41,416 nt of DNA from a virus. Both the position numbers and the translations under genes were made by a program. The stretch lies in the IMG/VR virus record IMGVR_UViG_3300032893_000128, positions 1 to 41,416 of that record. One strand, written 5' to 3'. The notes under the pieces were generated by a model. That model was not told the origin of the DNA. It made no database searches and was given only the letters and a program-made list of their open reading frames with translations. Of this stretch, positions 26,946-35,203 are shown one piece after another; the stretch's first letter is position 1, and each line of letters opens with the position of its first letter.

Positions 26946-28203
26946 GAAGAACGCTGACGTTCCGCTCACCGAGCTGGTGGACGCCGACATCGATCGCATC
27001 GACCTCGTGCCCGAGGGCGCGAACGGCACGCCGTTCCTGATCGCCAAGAGTGCCGCCGGAGCGCCCGGAATGGTCCCGGCCGAGGTAGTGCGCCAGCTCA
27101 TCGCTCCGGACGTCTACACGGACGACCAGGGCGCCATCGTCGAAGCTCAGCCCACCAGCGAAGTGCGAAAGGAGACCCAGGTGACAACCCCAGCCGCTAC
27201 GGCGGACACGACCCCGGCCGCAGTGGTCGGGGCGGACATCAAGAAGGCCAAGGCCGACGCGAAGGCCGCGCGGGCCATCCTGAAGCAGGCGGCCAAGGAC
27301 CGGAAGACGGCCAGGATCGCCAAGAAGGCCGCGAAGATCGAGCGCAAGGCCGTGCTCGCTCAGGTCAACAAGCTCGGCATCGTCAAGGGCACGCTCGACT
27401 CGCTCGGCGACGCCCACAAGGCGCTGCTCGACGCCCTCAAGAACGAGGCGGGCAAGCAGGAAGAGGGCGCGGGCCCCTCCGAGACCATGACGGCCCTCCA
27501 GGCGCTGTCCACGAAGGTCGCCACGCTCATGGGCAACCACGCCGCGTCCGGCGGCAATGACGAGGCGCCCGAAGAGCCGGACGGCGACGAGCCTGCGGCC
27601 GACACGGAGCCGGTCGCGAAGGGCTCGCTCCGCAAGGCGCGGAAGGCCCGCAAGTGCGCGAAGTGCAACAAGCAGATCGCCAAGTCCAAGCTCGCGACGG
27701 CGAAGGCGATGGCCCGAATTGCCAAGATCGGGGCCCGCAACTCGAAGGGCGACCAGTCGCTCCTCGATGCCGCCGACGAGAGCCTGGGCAAGCTCGGCGC
27801 CACCTTCCACGCTACCAAGACGAAGACGGCGGGCACGCCGGTCGCCGCGGTCGTGAAGGCTGCCGAACCCACCACCGAATCCGAGCTGACGCTCATCCAG
27901 CAGATCACAGGGCCACTCGCGGCCGAGGTGAAGAAGGCCATCGGAGACGACCTGTCTGCGCTCAGGCAGCAGGTCGAGAAGATGGCGAAGACACCTCTGC
28001 CGGGCGGGCCGCGATTTGTCACGGATCGCGACGGCACAGTCATCGTCGCAGGCGAGGATCAGCAGGGGCTGACCTTCGAGCAGGCGGCGATCCTCAAGGC
28101 CGCTGAGAAGTTCCCGAAGGGATCGGTTCAGCGGGAAGCTCTCGAAAAGGCGGGGGCCCAGATCGCCATCAAGGAGTTGATGGTCGCTCAGGCCCAAGGC
28201 TAA
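26938..28203 (+). CDS. Scaffold-like head protein with Cys pair, 421 aa
   Basis: The N-terminus (D-A-D-I-D-R-I-D-L-V-P-E-G-A-N-G-T-P-F) is typical of phage head-assembly proteins next to XkdF-like proteases. The bulk is charged helix rich in Lys and Ala, with a long coiled-coil stretch (K-K-A-K-A-D-A-K-A-A-R-A-I-L-K-Q-A). There is one C-A-K-C-N-K-Q zinc-type pair near residue 240. An acidic segment lies between about 200 and 225. It probably guides capsid assembly and is cleaved by the protease before it. Confidence 0.65.
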   Translation: MAKKNADVPLTELVDADIDRIDLVPEGANGTPFLIAKSAAGAPGMVPAEVVRQLIAPDVYTDDQGAIVEAQPTSEVRKETQVTTPAATADTTPAAVVGADIKKAKADAKAARAILKQAAKDRKTARIAKKAAKIERKAVLAQVNKLGIVKGTLDSLGDAHKALLDALKNEAGKQEEGAGPSETMTALQALSTKVATLMGNHAASGGNDEAPEEPDGDEPAADTEPVAKGSLRKARKARKCAKCNKQIAKSKLATAKAMARIAKIGARNSKGDQSLLDAADESLGKLGATFHATKTKTAGTPVAAVVKAAEPTTESELTLIQQITGPLAAEVKKAIGDDLSALRQQVEKMAKTPLPGGPRFVTDRDGTVIVAGEDQQGLTFEQAAILKAAEKFPKGSVQREALEKAGAQIAIKELMVAQAQG

Positions 28204-28214
28204 CGACTACATCC

Positions 28215-28244
28215 GCCGGCGCTGAAGTGCGAGTGGGCGCCGGC
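28215..28244 (+). terminator. Hairpin between scaffold and capsid genes
   Basis: GCCGGCGC (28215-28222) pairs with GCGCCGGC (28237-28244) across a 14-base loop. It has no U-tract. It lies in the 73-bp gap before the capsid gene and may be a partial terminator or an RNA-stabilising 5' structure for the capsid message. Confidence 0.5.
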
Positions 28245-28276
28245 CGGATCCCCTGACTCGCAAGGGAGAACGCGAA

Positions 28277-29887
28277 ATGGCACGACCCTACGGCGGCATG
28301 GCCGACGTGAGCGCCGAGTCCATCGCCGCGGTCAGGACGGCCCTGACCAACCCCAAGCTCGTTCCTGCCGACCCGGCGGTCCTGGCGAAGGCCACGACCC
28401 AAGGTTGGTCGGTCGGCACCGGGGCGGTCGGCCTCCTGCTCGAGCCGCGGCTCATCAACCTGTTCCCTGTCCTCTCGCCTCTGCGCAACCGCTTCGCCCG
28501 GCACCAGGCCCCGAACGGCGCAACGGCGGTCCAGTGGCGCGCCATCACCAGCATCAACGCCGGCGGCCTCAAGCCGGGCGTGGGTGACGGTCTGCGCAAC
28601 AACTTCGTCTCGACGGCCGAGCGCGACCGGAGCCAGACGTTCAAGTCCTACGGCTTCGATGACTTCGTGACCGACGACGCGATCGACAGCGCGGCGAACA
28701 TCTACGACCTTCGGGCCGAGTCGTCCGCCAACCTGCTCGCCGCCGTCATGGCCACGGGCGAAGAGCCGCTCACCCTGGGCGGCAACGTGACCGCTCTGGG
28801 CCGCCCGACTCTCGTCAACGGCAACCTCGTCGATGCCGCGGCCGCGGTCGCCGGCCCCTTCACGGCCACCAACGTCTACGACATCGGCGTTTCGGCCCTG
28901 ACCCACTTCGGCTATGCCAACGGCGCGACCGGGCACAGCACCGTCGACGCCCTCGACGAGACGCAGATCCAGGCCGTCGTCGCCACCCACACCATGGGCG
29001 GCGGCATCACGGCCCTGACCTGCACCGTCCCGGCTGTCCGCGGCGCGGTTGCCTACAACTGGTACATCGCCAACGGCCACCTGGCCCAGATGTACTACGC
29101 GGGCACCTCCACGGCCACGAAGATCACCATCGTGACGGCCGCCGGCGCTGCGACCATCGCAGCCGCCCCGCTGACCTATCCGGCCTCCACCGTCGGCACC
29201 CCGCTCGTCGTGGCGACCCTGCCGACAGTCGGAGCAAACATCCCGAACACCGCGGACCAGACGGCCGATGCGCTCGCGTTCGACGGCCTGATCCCCCAGA
29301 TCGAGCTCCCCGGCGGCGCCGGTTCGAGCCCGTACTGGGACGCCACGGTCCAGTACAACGGCGGCGGCTACATGGTCGACATGGTCGGCGGCCAGTACAC
29401 CTCCGACGGTGGCAACGGAATCGTCCAGCTCGACACGATGCTCAAGAGCCTGTGGGACAACTCCCGCATCGGCCCCACGGCGCTCTTCGTCAACTCGCAG
29501 GAAGCCCAGGACTTCGGCCGCCTGATCGTTCAGGCGGGCGCGGGCGTGGGCTCCTACCGCATCACCCAGGCGGTGGGTGCGGACGGGACCATCCAGGGCG
29601 GTCTGGTTGCGACCGGTTACCGCAACAAGTTCACCAGCCCCCAGATGATCCCGATCGAGATCCACCCGTACCTCGCCCCCGGCACCATCATCGCGATCAG
29701 CGAGCGGCTGCCGTTCCCGCGAGCGAACGTCGGCAACCCCTTCGAGTTCGAAGTGCTGCGTGAGTACACCCAGTACGACTGGGCCCGCGCCCAGCGGCGC
29801 TACGAGTACGGCATCTACGCCCGCCAGTGCCTGAAGGTTTACTTCCCGGCCGGCTGCGGCGTGATCGTCGGCAACTCCCACCTCTAG
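28277..29887 (+). CDS. Major capsid protein, HK97-type fold
   Basis: The 536-residue protein follows AAGGGAGAA and ATG 28277. It has R-N-R-F-A-R-H-Q-A-P-N-G, W-R-A-I-T-S-I-N-A and T-F-K-S-Y-G-F-D-D-F-V-T near the front, and a C-terminal axial part with A-P-G-T-I-I-A-I-S-E-R-L-P-F-P and R-R-Y-E-Y-G-I-Y-A-R-Q-C-L-K-V-Y. A Thr/Ala-rich insert (about residues 190-340) looks like an added surface domain. Position after protease and scaffold, and the two flanking hairpins, fit the most abundant virion protein. Confidence 0.8.
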   Translation: MARPYGGMADVSAESIAAVRTALTNPKLVPADPAVLAKATTQGWSVGTGAVGLLLEPRLINLFPVLSPLRNRFARHQAPNGATAVQWRAITSINAGGLKPGVGDGLRNNFVSTAERDRSQTFKSYGFDDFVTDDAIDSAANIYDLRAESSANLLAAVMATGEEPLTLGGNVTALGRPTLVNGNLVDAAAAVAGPFTATNVYDIGVSALTHFGYANGATGHSTVDALDETQIQAVVATHTMGGGITALTCTVPAVRGAVAYNWYIANGHLAQMYYAGTSTATKITIVTAAGAATIAAAPLTYPASTVGTPLVVATLPTVGANIPNTADQTADALAFDGLIPQIELPGGAGSSPYWDATVQYNGGGYMVDMVGGQYTSDGGNGIVQLDTMLKSLWDNSRIGPTALFVNSQEAQDFGRLIVQAGAGVGSYRITQAVGADGTIQGGLVATGYRNKFTSPQMIPIEIHPYLAPGTIIAISERLPFPRANVGNPFEFEVLREYTQYDWARAQRRYEYGIYARQCLKVYFPAGCGVIVGNSHL

Positions 29888-29894
29888 AGCCCTA

Positions 29895-29929
29895 GCCCGG
29901 GGGCCGGAGACTTCCTCTGGCTCCCGGGC
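29895..29929 (+). terminator. 15-bp stem after the capsid gene
   Basis: GCCCGGG-g-GCC-g-GAG (29895-29909), loop ACTTC, CTC-t-GGC-t-CCCGGGC (29915-29929). All 15 positions pair if two G-U pairs are counted. It starts eight bases after the capsid stop and lacks a long U-tract. This is a plausible partial terminator or 3' stabiliser that raises capsid mRNA over the genes behind it. Confidence 0.6.
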
Positions 29930-29952
29930 CCTACCGAAAGGCAAGGCCAGAA

Positions 29953-30870
29953 ATGCCCGGATCCCCCGGCTCCGCGTCCTCGATCTCGGGCGCGGGCTAC
30001 ACGGTTCCGCTCGGCACTGTGTATCCGGGCGGCACCTTCCAGATCGTCTCCGGCACCCAGGCGAGCCCGACCGAGCTCACGACTCTCGCGCCGCATGGGC
30101 TGACGACGGGCGATACGATCTTCTTTACCAGCTCGACCACCGCCAACGCGGCCCTGACAGCTGTCCCGCAGCAGGTCGTCACGGTCACGAGCACCACGAA
30201 GTTCACCGTGCCGGTGAACTGCTCCGTGGCGGGCGCGACCGCCGGCGCCTACGACATCGCCGTCCTGTCCATCCCCGTGACGGGCGTGGGTGTCGCGGCC
30301 ACGGTCAACACCGGATCCGCGCACGGCCTCCGGGTGGGCGACACCGTGACGCTCGTCGCCACAGGCGCCGTTTCTACCGTCGGCACGATCGACGGCCTCA
30401 ACACCGTGACGGCCGTACCGACCTCGACCTCGTTCGTAATCGGCGCCTGCACCAACGTCACCACTCCGGCGTCCGCGACCGCCGGCCACTACACGAAGAC
30501 CACCTTCAACTCGGACGTCTGGGACTCCAAGGGCATGGCCTATCAGGTCGGCATCGTCCTGACGTCGGTCATCGGCACCGCGCCCGTGACGACCAAGGTG
30601 GACATCCAGGGTTCGCTCGACTACGACCCGATCAAGCAGGCCGCGGGCACCGTGAACGGCACCTGGTTCAACGTCCCGTACGCGATCATCACCGCTCCCC
30701 AGACCCTGGCGGTTGCGCAGCTGACCGTGACCACGGCCACGAGCACCAACTACAAGATGGCCGCCCCGGGCGAGCCCAATTACTTCCCCTACCGCTATCT
30801 GCGGCTCCAGTTCAGCTCGTCGACCAACATCGTGATGTCGGCCAACCTGCTGGCGCTGCCGAAGGGCTAG
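29953..30870 (+). CDS. Head decoration or structural protein, 305 aa
   Basis: Ser/Thr/Gly/Val-rich beta protein with two similar stretches, L-T-T-L-A-P-H-G-L-T-T-G-D-T-I-F-F and V-N-T-G-S-A-H-G-L-R-V-G-D-T-V-T-L. These 'A-H-G-L-x-x-G-D' elements are common in virion surface domains. The C-terminus has a K-V-D-I-Q-G-S-L-D-Y-D-P segment. GAAAGGCAAGG precedes the ATG. Probably a capsid surface or head-tail protein. Confidence 0.6.
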   Translation: MPGSPGSASSISGAGYTVPLGTVYPGGTFQIVSGTQASPTELTTLAPHGLTTGDTIFFTSSTTANAALTAVPQQVVTVTSTTKFTVPVNCSVAGATAGAYDIAVLSIPVTGVGVAATVNTGSAHGLRVGDTVTLVATGAVSTVGTIDGLNTVTAVPTSTSFVIGACTNVTTPASATAGHYTKTTFNSDVWDSKGMAYQVGIVLTSVIGTAPVTTKVDIQGSLDYDPIKQAAGTVNGTWFNVPYAIITAPQTLAVAQLTVTTATSTNYKMAAPGEPNYFPYRYLRLQFSSSTNIVMSANLLALPKG

Positions 30871-30874
30871 GACC

Positions 30875-31798
30875 GTGACTCAGTTCTGCACAGTCGGAGA
30901 GGTCAAGCAGCGTTGGTCGGGCGACCAGCCGACGCTCTCGAATGCGCGCGACCAGGACATCCTCGACGAGATCGTGGACATCACGGACTCGATCGAGCAG
31001 GAGATCCGGGCCTCACGCGGCGAGGGCGAGGGCTGGTCCTTCCTGGCCGCATCCGACTACGGCACCCAGGTCGTGAGCGTGGCCGGTTCCAGCGTCACCG
31101 GCACGTTCACCCTGACCTTCAACGCGACCACGAGCGCCGCGATCTCCGTCTCGGCGAACGCGGCTACGGTCCAGACGCAGACCGACGCGATCTGCGGCGG
31201 CGGCAACACTGTCGTCACCGGGCCCCCCGGCGGCCCCTGGACGATCGTCTATGCCGGCACTCTCACCGGAGCGCAGCCCGCGTTTACGGCAGCCTGGTCG
31301 CTCGTGCCATCCACGGCCCAGATCCTCGTCGAGCAGACCATCACCGGCTCCGCTTCCAGCGTCACTCGGCGCTACACCGGCAAGAGCTGTCGGCTGCTGC
31401 TGATCGACGACGCGATCTCGGTCTCGGCGGTCTCGCTCATCCAGTCCAACGGCACCCTGATCCGGACCCTGGTGGCCGGCACGGACTACCTCGTCGCGCC
31501 GCTCAACTCGCTGCCCATCACCGGCCTCACCGCGGTGGGCATGGACTGGCCGCGGACGCCCGGCGGTGTCCTGGTCACGATGCGCCCGGGCTACGCGCTG
31601 GCGGTGCCGGGCAAGCTCCACGAGTGCTCGATCCAGGAAGTGATCCGGGGCATCCGCGGCGGCCAGGCCGGCGTCGACGATCGGCTCGGTACGCAGCCCT
31701 ACGCCTCGCAGACCGTGACCCGGGCGTGGCTCGCTTCGACGTACCGCGTCATCAACCAGTACCGCTTCGGCGCGGGCATGCTGAGGGACTCGTTCTGA
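30875..31798 (+). CDS. Head-tail connector protein with inserted beta domain
   Basis: GTG 30875 opens a 307-residue protein. The N-terminal helices (V-G-E-V-K-Q-R-W-S-G, I-L-D-E-I-V-D-I-T-D-S-I-E-Q-E-I) and the C-terminal part (V-R-P-like M-R-P-G-Y-A, I-Q-E-V-I-R-G-I-R-G-G-Q-A-G) fit gp6-like connectors. Between about residues 65 and 160 lies an insert rich in Thr and Ala (G-T-F-T-L-T-F-N-A-T-T-S-A). I recognise that insert as a beta domain that recurs in virion proteins. It would join portal to tail. Confidence 0.65.
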   Translation: MTQFCTVGEVKQRWSGDQPTLSNARDQDILDEIVDITDSIEQEIRASRGEGEGWSFLAASDYGTQVVSVAGSSVTGTFTLTFNATTSAAISVSANAATVQTQTDAICGGGNTVVTGPPGGPWTIVYAGTLTGAQPAFTAAWSLVPSTAQILVEQTITGSASSVTRRYTGKSCRLLLIDDAISVSAVSLIQSNGTLIRTLVAGTDYLVAPLNSLPITGLTAVGMDWPRTPGGVLVTMRPGYALAVPGKLHECSIQEVIRGIRGGQAGVDDRLGTQPYASQTVTRAWLASTYRVINQYRFGAGMLRDSF

Positions 31799-32352
31799 TG
31801 GCCCTGCCGTTCGTTCGCTCCGGGACAGGCGTCAAGGTCGACGTCCAGGGCATGGACAAGCTCATCGACGCCCTCAACGACGCGAGCTCCGATGTCCGAG
31901 TCCGGCGCTTCGCCCTCAAGGCGATCGCGCCCGGGGCGAAGGTCATGCGCGACGCGATCCGAGCCGAGGCGCCGGTCGCCCGTAAGGACACGACCGGCCG
32001 CTACGCCCACAAGAAGGGGGCGCTCAAGCGGGGCGTCCGGTTCAAGGCGTCGCGCCAGCGGATTCAGTACGGCGGCAAGACGTACGTCGGCAAGGTCGTC
32101 GCCTACATCGTCGGCCCCTTCGGCAAGGGCACCTCGCAGCGACACCTAGTGGTCGGGGGCCACGAGATCAAGGGGCACCGCACGGTCGCCGGCACGTTGC
32201 TGGGCATCAACACCCACAAGAAGGTGGGGGGCTTGATGCGAACCCGGCCCAATCCGTTCGTCCAGCGTGGCGAGGCACGAGCTCGAACAGCGACGAGCGG
32301 CGCGATCGAATCGGCCGCCCGGTCCGCGTTCGAGGAGCTGACCCATGGCTAG
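31798..32352 (+). CDS. Tail completion protein, HK97 gp10-like
   Basis: ATG 31798 overlaps the previous stop (TGATG). The 184-residue protein has V-K-V-D-V-Q-G-M-D-K-L-I-D-A-L-N, V-M-R-D-A-I-R-A-E-A-P-V-A and a basic middle. The end, N-P-F-V-Q-R-G-E-A-R-A, matches the 'F-x-P-P-F-x-x-x-A' region of the gp10 family. Proteins of this family join head and tail in siphoviruses. Confidence 0.75.
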   Translation: MALPFVRSGTGVKVDVQGMDKLIDALNDASSDVRVRRFALKAIAPGAKVMRDAIRAEAPVARKDTTGRYAHKKGALKRGVRFKASRQRIQYGGKTYVGKVVAYIVGPFGKGTSQRHLVVGGHEIKGHRTVAGTLLGINTHKKVGGLMRTRPNPFVQRGEARARTATSGAIESAARSAFEELTHG

Positions 32353-32857
32353 CCGCATCGCCCAGATCGTCGACTACACCGCCCTCGTGGCGGCGCGCAT
32401 CAAGCCCCAGCGCATCCCCTCCGGGTATGTCGAAATGCGGGCCGTCTTCGGAACCGGCCAGGTCGACCCCGACACGGGCGAACCGCTCTACCAGGACCCG
32501 CTCCACCCGGGCCAACCATTGCAGCCCGCGCCCGAGAACCCGCTCGAACCCTATACGCACTTCTCGGACCTGCCGGACGCGCCGGGCATCGAATGGCTCG
32601 ACCAGGAGGGCGACGTCGCTCTGACCTGGGACATCCCGATGCGCTTCTGGTTCCCACGCAGCGACCTCGCGATGGCCCGTCAGACGGCGATGCCCTTCTA
32701 CGCCGCGTACCTCTCGGAGTTCCACAAGGACTACACCCTGGGCGGCCTCTGCAAGCTCGCGAGGGTCTCCCGTTACGCGATCGGCGGCGACGAGTTCGAC
32801 TCGTGGCTCGACGTGAACCTTTCCGTGCTCGAGGAGGTGGCCCTCTATGACGAGTGA
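32345..32857 (+). CDS. Tail terminator-like protein, 170 aa
   Basis: The protein lies just after the gp10-like gene, where tail terminators are expected. It has a helix near the start (I-A-Q-I-V-D-Y-T-A-L-V), F-W-F-P-R-S-D-L-A-M-A-R and a C-terminal strand W-L-D-V-N-L-S-V-L-E-E. Assignment rests on gene order and size. It overlaps the previous gene by eight bases. Confidence 0.55.
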   Translation: MASRIAQIVDYTALVAARIKPQRIPSGYVEMRAVFGTGQVDPDTGEPLYQDPLHPGQPLQPAPENPLEPYTHFSDLPDAPGIEWLDQEGDVALTWDIPMRFWFPRSDLAMARQTAMPFYAAYLSEFHKDYTLGGLCKLARVSRYAIGGDEFDSWLDVNLSVLEEVALYDE

Positions 32858-32870
32858 CAGGAGACGACGT

Positions 32871-33179
32871 ATGACCGAAGTCGAAGAAGTGCCCATCGAA
32901 GAGCCGATCGAGGCCCCAGCGGTCCCTGCGAAAGCCACGGAGGCCGTTGAGCCCGTGTCGCTCGAGGGCGTCGTCCTGGAGGGCGCGGTCTCGGCCCCCG
33001 CGTTCGTCGATCCCTTCTTCGGCTACCTCGCCGACAACGCCGAGATCCACACCGGCACTTGGGCCGGCCTGCAAAACTACGAATGCTCCATGTGCGGCTT
33101 CGCCAGCCTCGACCGGGCCGCGGCCGACGCCCACGTCTCCATTCACGGCCAGACATTCACGCAAGGAGCCCGCCCATGA
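32871..33179 (+). CDS. Acidic protein with one C2H2-type zinc finger, 102 aa
   Basis: AGGAGACGACGT precedes ATG 32871, which I prefer over the upstream ATG at 32847. The first 40 residues are Glu/Pro-rich. The C-terminal third reads Y-E-C-S-M-C-G-F-A-S-L-D-R-A-A-A-D-A-H-V-S-I-H-G, a C-x2-C-x12-H-x3-H finger of textbook spacing. A zinc finger among tail genes is unusual. It may be a tail assembly factor or may bind a partner protein. Role unknown. Confidence 0.65.
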   Translation: MTEVEEVPIEEPIEAPAVPAKATEAVEPVSLEGVVLEGAVSAPAFVDPFFGYLADNAEIHTGTWAGLQNYECSMCGFASLDRAAADAHVSIHGQTFTQGARP

Positions 33180-33967
33180 CGGCAACAGTCATTCCTGTCA
33201 TCTCGCCGGTCCGGGCCGGCACCTTCACGGGGCAGCCGACGGCGACGAGCCTCGACTACGTCGAGACCGCGTCCGGGGCCGCGTCGGGCGACACGATCGC
33301 CCTCAACGGCCTCGTGCTGGCCTGCCTCAACAACACGGACGCCGGCGGCCAGACGATCACCTATTCCTCGGTCGCCGACACCCCGTACAACCGCACCCTG
33401 GACATCACCACGTACGCCCAGGCGACCACGATCCGCTCGGCGGTCCTCTTCCGACCCGACGGCTGGCGCAACGCCGACGGCACGCTCCACGCCACCGCGT
33501 CGAGCGCCAACCAGAAATACAGCTGCTTCTCGATCCCCGGCACGGGCGCGCCCTGGTCGGGCACTTCCACCAGCCAGGCCGGCCGAACGGCCATCCAGCC
33601 CATCACCCCGTACGGGCCGTATCCGGGCGTCCAGCCCGCCGGCTCCAACTGGCCGTCTGCGGCGCAGCCGAACGCTCTGTCGCTCAACTACACCATGGCG
33701 GCCATGGATAACGCCAACGGCAACTGCATCATCATGAACGGCCCGCTGCTCCTGCTGTTCACGGACGGCGGCGCCAACACCATGACGATCTCGTCGGTCG
33801 CCGACTACCTCGGCCGGACGACCGACATCACGACGTACGCCGTCGGCTCGGGCCTCTACTCGGCCATCTACCTCCGGCCGGACGGCTGGCGGCAGACCAA
33901 CGGCTACCTCTACCTCACAGCCAGCGCGGCCGCTGTCAAGGTCGCTGCATTCGCCTGCCCAGGCTGA
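33176..33967 (+). CDS. Structural protein with internal duplication, 263 aa
   Basis: ATG 33176 overlaps the previous stop. Two halves repeat a motif: I-T-Y-S-S-V-A-D ... T-L-D-I-T-T-Y-A ... A-V-L-F-R-P-D-G-W-R, then M-T-I-S-S-V-A-D ... T-D-I-T-T-Y-A-V ... A-I-Y-L-R-P-D-G-W-R. Both copies end in a short I-P-G or C-P-G segment. This suggests two beta domains side by side. It lies just before the tail tube gene and may be a decoration or tail-surface protein. Confidence 0.6.
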   Translation: MTATVIPVISPVRAGTFTGQPTATSLDYVETASGAASGDTIALNGLVLACLNNTDAGGQTITYSSVADTPYNRTLDITTYAQATTIRSAVLFRPDGWRNADGTLHATASSANQKYSCFSIPGTGAPWSGTSTSQAGRTAIQPITPYGPYPGVQPAGSNWPSAAQPNALSLNYTMAAMDNANGNCIIMNGPLLLLFTDGGANTMTISSVADYLGRTTDITTYAVGSGLYSAIYLRPDGWRQTNGYLYLTASAAAVKVAAFACPG

Positions 33968-33982
33968 AAGGACTAACGACCG

Positions 33983-34420
33983 ATGCCTCTTCCTCCCTCC
34001 CAGGTTTCGACCACCGGCCCGCAGTTCCTGCTGAAGTTCAGCGACTCGACCGGGGCCAACTTCACCACGCTCGCCAAGAGCAAGGACATCAAGGGCCCGT
34101 CCTCTTCGATGGGCAAGGTCGACGTGACCACCCAGGACGCCGCCAACAAGACGCGCCTGTACGACCCCGAGCTCGTCGATCCGGGCGTGCTCTCCACGGA
34201 CATCCTGTACTCCGCGACCGACTCCACCCATCAGGCGCTGATCGCGGCCTACCAGGCGGGCTCTTTCCTCAACTTCCAGCTCTACAACAACCCGCCCACC
34301 AACTCCAAGTACATCTCCGGTTCCGGCTTCTTCACGAAGTTCGAGCCCACGCACCCGGTGGCGGGCTCGCTGACTGCCTCGATCGAGTTCCAGATCAGCG
34401 ACAAGTGGACCCAGAATTGA
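33983..34420 (+). CDS. Major tail (tube) protein
   Basis: TGAAAGGACT lies before ATG 33983. The 145-residue beta-rich protein has S-K-D-I-K-G-P-S-S-S-M-G-K-V-D-V-T-T-Q-D and F-E-P-T-H-P-V-A-G-S-L-T-A-S-I-E-F-Q-I-S, the S-x-S-V-x-F pattern typical of tube proteins. It stands directly before the tail chaperones and tape measure, the usual order. Confidence 0.75.
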   Translation: MPLPPSQVSTTGPQFLLKFSDSTGANFTTLAKSKDIKGPSSSMGKVDVTTQDAANKTRLYDPELVDPGVLSTDILYSATDSTHQALIAAYQAGSFLNFQLYNNPPTNSKYISGSGFFTKFEPTHPVAGSLTASIEFQISDKWTQN

Positions 34421-34421
34421 C

Positions 34422-34877
34422 ATGGCGACCCTGACGGCGGCCGACTTCATGTCCGGCCGTGGACTGAAGCACGAGACCGTTCCGGTCCCGAGCCTGGGCG
34501 GCGAGGCGCAGGTTTACGAGCTTGCGCCTCGCCAGCGGATCGAATTCGTCCGCTGGATCTCCGATCTCGTGAGCGGCACCAAGGACTTCACCCTCGAAAC
34601 CCTGGGCGCCCTCGAAGGCTCGGACACCAACAAGATCGACGTCGGCGAGATCAGCGAGTATGCCGACCGGCTGCTCGCCATGACTCTCCGCGACGACGAC
34701 GGCAAGCTCATCTTCCCCGACCCCCACATCCAGGTCACGCACCTCTCGGACTTCATGTCCGACGACGAAATCAAGCTGCTGCAAGGGGTGGCCGAGAGGC
34801 TGTCCCTGCTCGGCGACGCGGCCGTCGAAGAGAAGGCCAGAGAACTCCCAAACTCCCCGGACGCCTCGGCCTCCTGA
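34422..34877 (+). CDS. Tail assembly chaperone G
   Basis: The 151-residue acidic helical protein follows the tube gene and ends just before a short ORF and the tape measure, the place of lambda G. Its last codons contain a perfect C-CCA-AAC slippery heptamer in frame. Ordinary termination gives G; slippage gives a G-T fusion of about 260 residues. G keeps the tape measure soluble while the tube forms on it. Confidence 0.8.
   Translation: MATLTAADFMSGRGLKHETVPVPSLGGEAQVYELAPRQRIEFVRWISDLVSGTKDFTLETLGALEGSDTNKIDVGEISEYADRLLAMTLRDDDGKLIFPDPHIQVTHLSDFMSDDEIKLLQGVAERLSLLGDAAVEEKARELPNSPDASAS
34847..34853 (+). other. Programmed -1 frameshift site CCCAAAC
   Basis: In the G frame the codons are CCA (34848-34850) and AAC (34851-34853), giving the canonical X-XXY-YYZ site C CCA AAC. 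A -1 slip enters the frame of the 34880-35203 ORF with no stop between: G residues to P-N, then L-P-G-R-L-G-L-L-R-V-A-L-A-F. It lies 22 bases before the G stop, as in lambda-like G/GT systems. Confidence 0.85.
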
Positions 34878-34879
34878 GG

Positions 34880-35203
34880 GTGGCCCTGGCGTTCGGCCGC
34901 TGGGACGTAGATGACTTCGCAGAAGAGATCGGATCGGCGCAGCTCGGCGAGTGGCTGGCCCTCGAAAAGGTGGACGGGCCGCTCGGCGGGAGGCGTCAGG
35001 ACACGTACCACGCTCGCGAGATGTTCTACTTGGCCGCGCTCGCCGGGGTCAGGGAAGGAAGCCCGGAGGACTACGTCGTCCAATGGCTGCCCGAACCCGA
35101 CTGGCGGGATGCGATCGACGAAGGCTACTTCGAGCGGACGCTGGCGCAGTACGCAGCAGCCAACCCGTCCATAGCTAACCCGGTACCGGAGCGACCGACG
35201 TGA
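34880..35203 (+). CDS. Tail assembly chaperone T domain (expressed as G-T fusion)
   Basis: The frame is open from 34880 (GTG) to 35203 and is continuous upstream into the G gene in the -1 frame. No ribosome site is spaced correctly for the GTG, which supports expression by frameshift rather than on its own. The T part (E-E-I-G-S-A-Q-L-G-E-W-L-A-L-E, Y-H-A-R-E-M-F-Y-L-A-A-L-A-G-V) resembles other T domains with E-W-x-A-Y-x-x-L patterns. It overlaps the tape-measure start (GTGA). Confidence 0.75.
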   Translation: MALAFGRWDVDDFAEEIGSAQLGEWLALEKVDGPLGGRRQDTYHAREMFYLAALAGVREGSPEDYVVQWLPEPDWRDAIDEGYFERTLAQYAAANPSIANPVPERPT

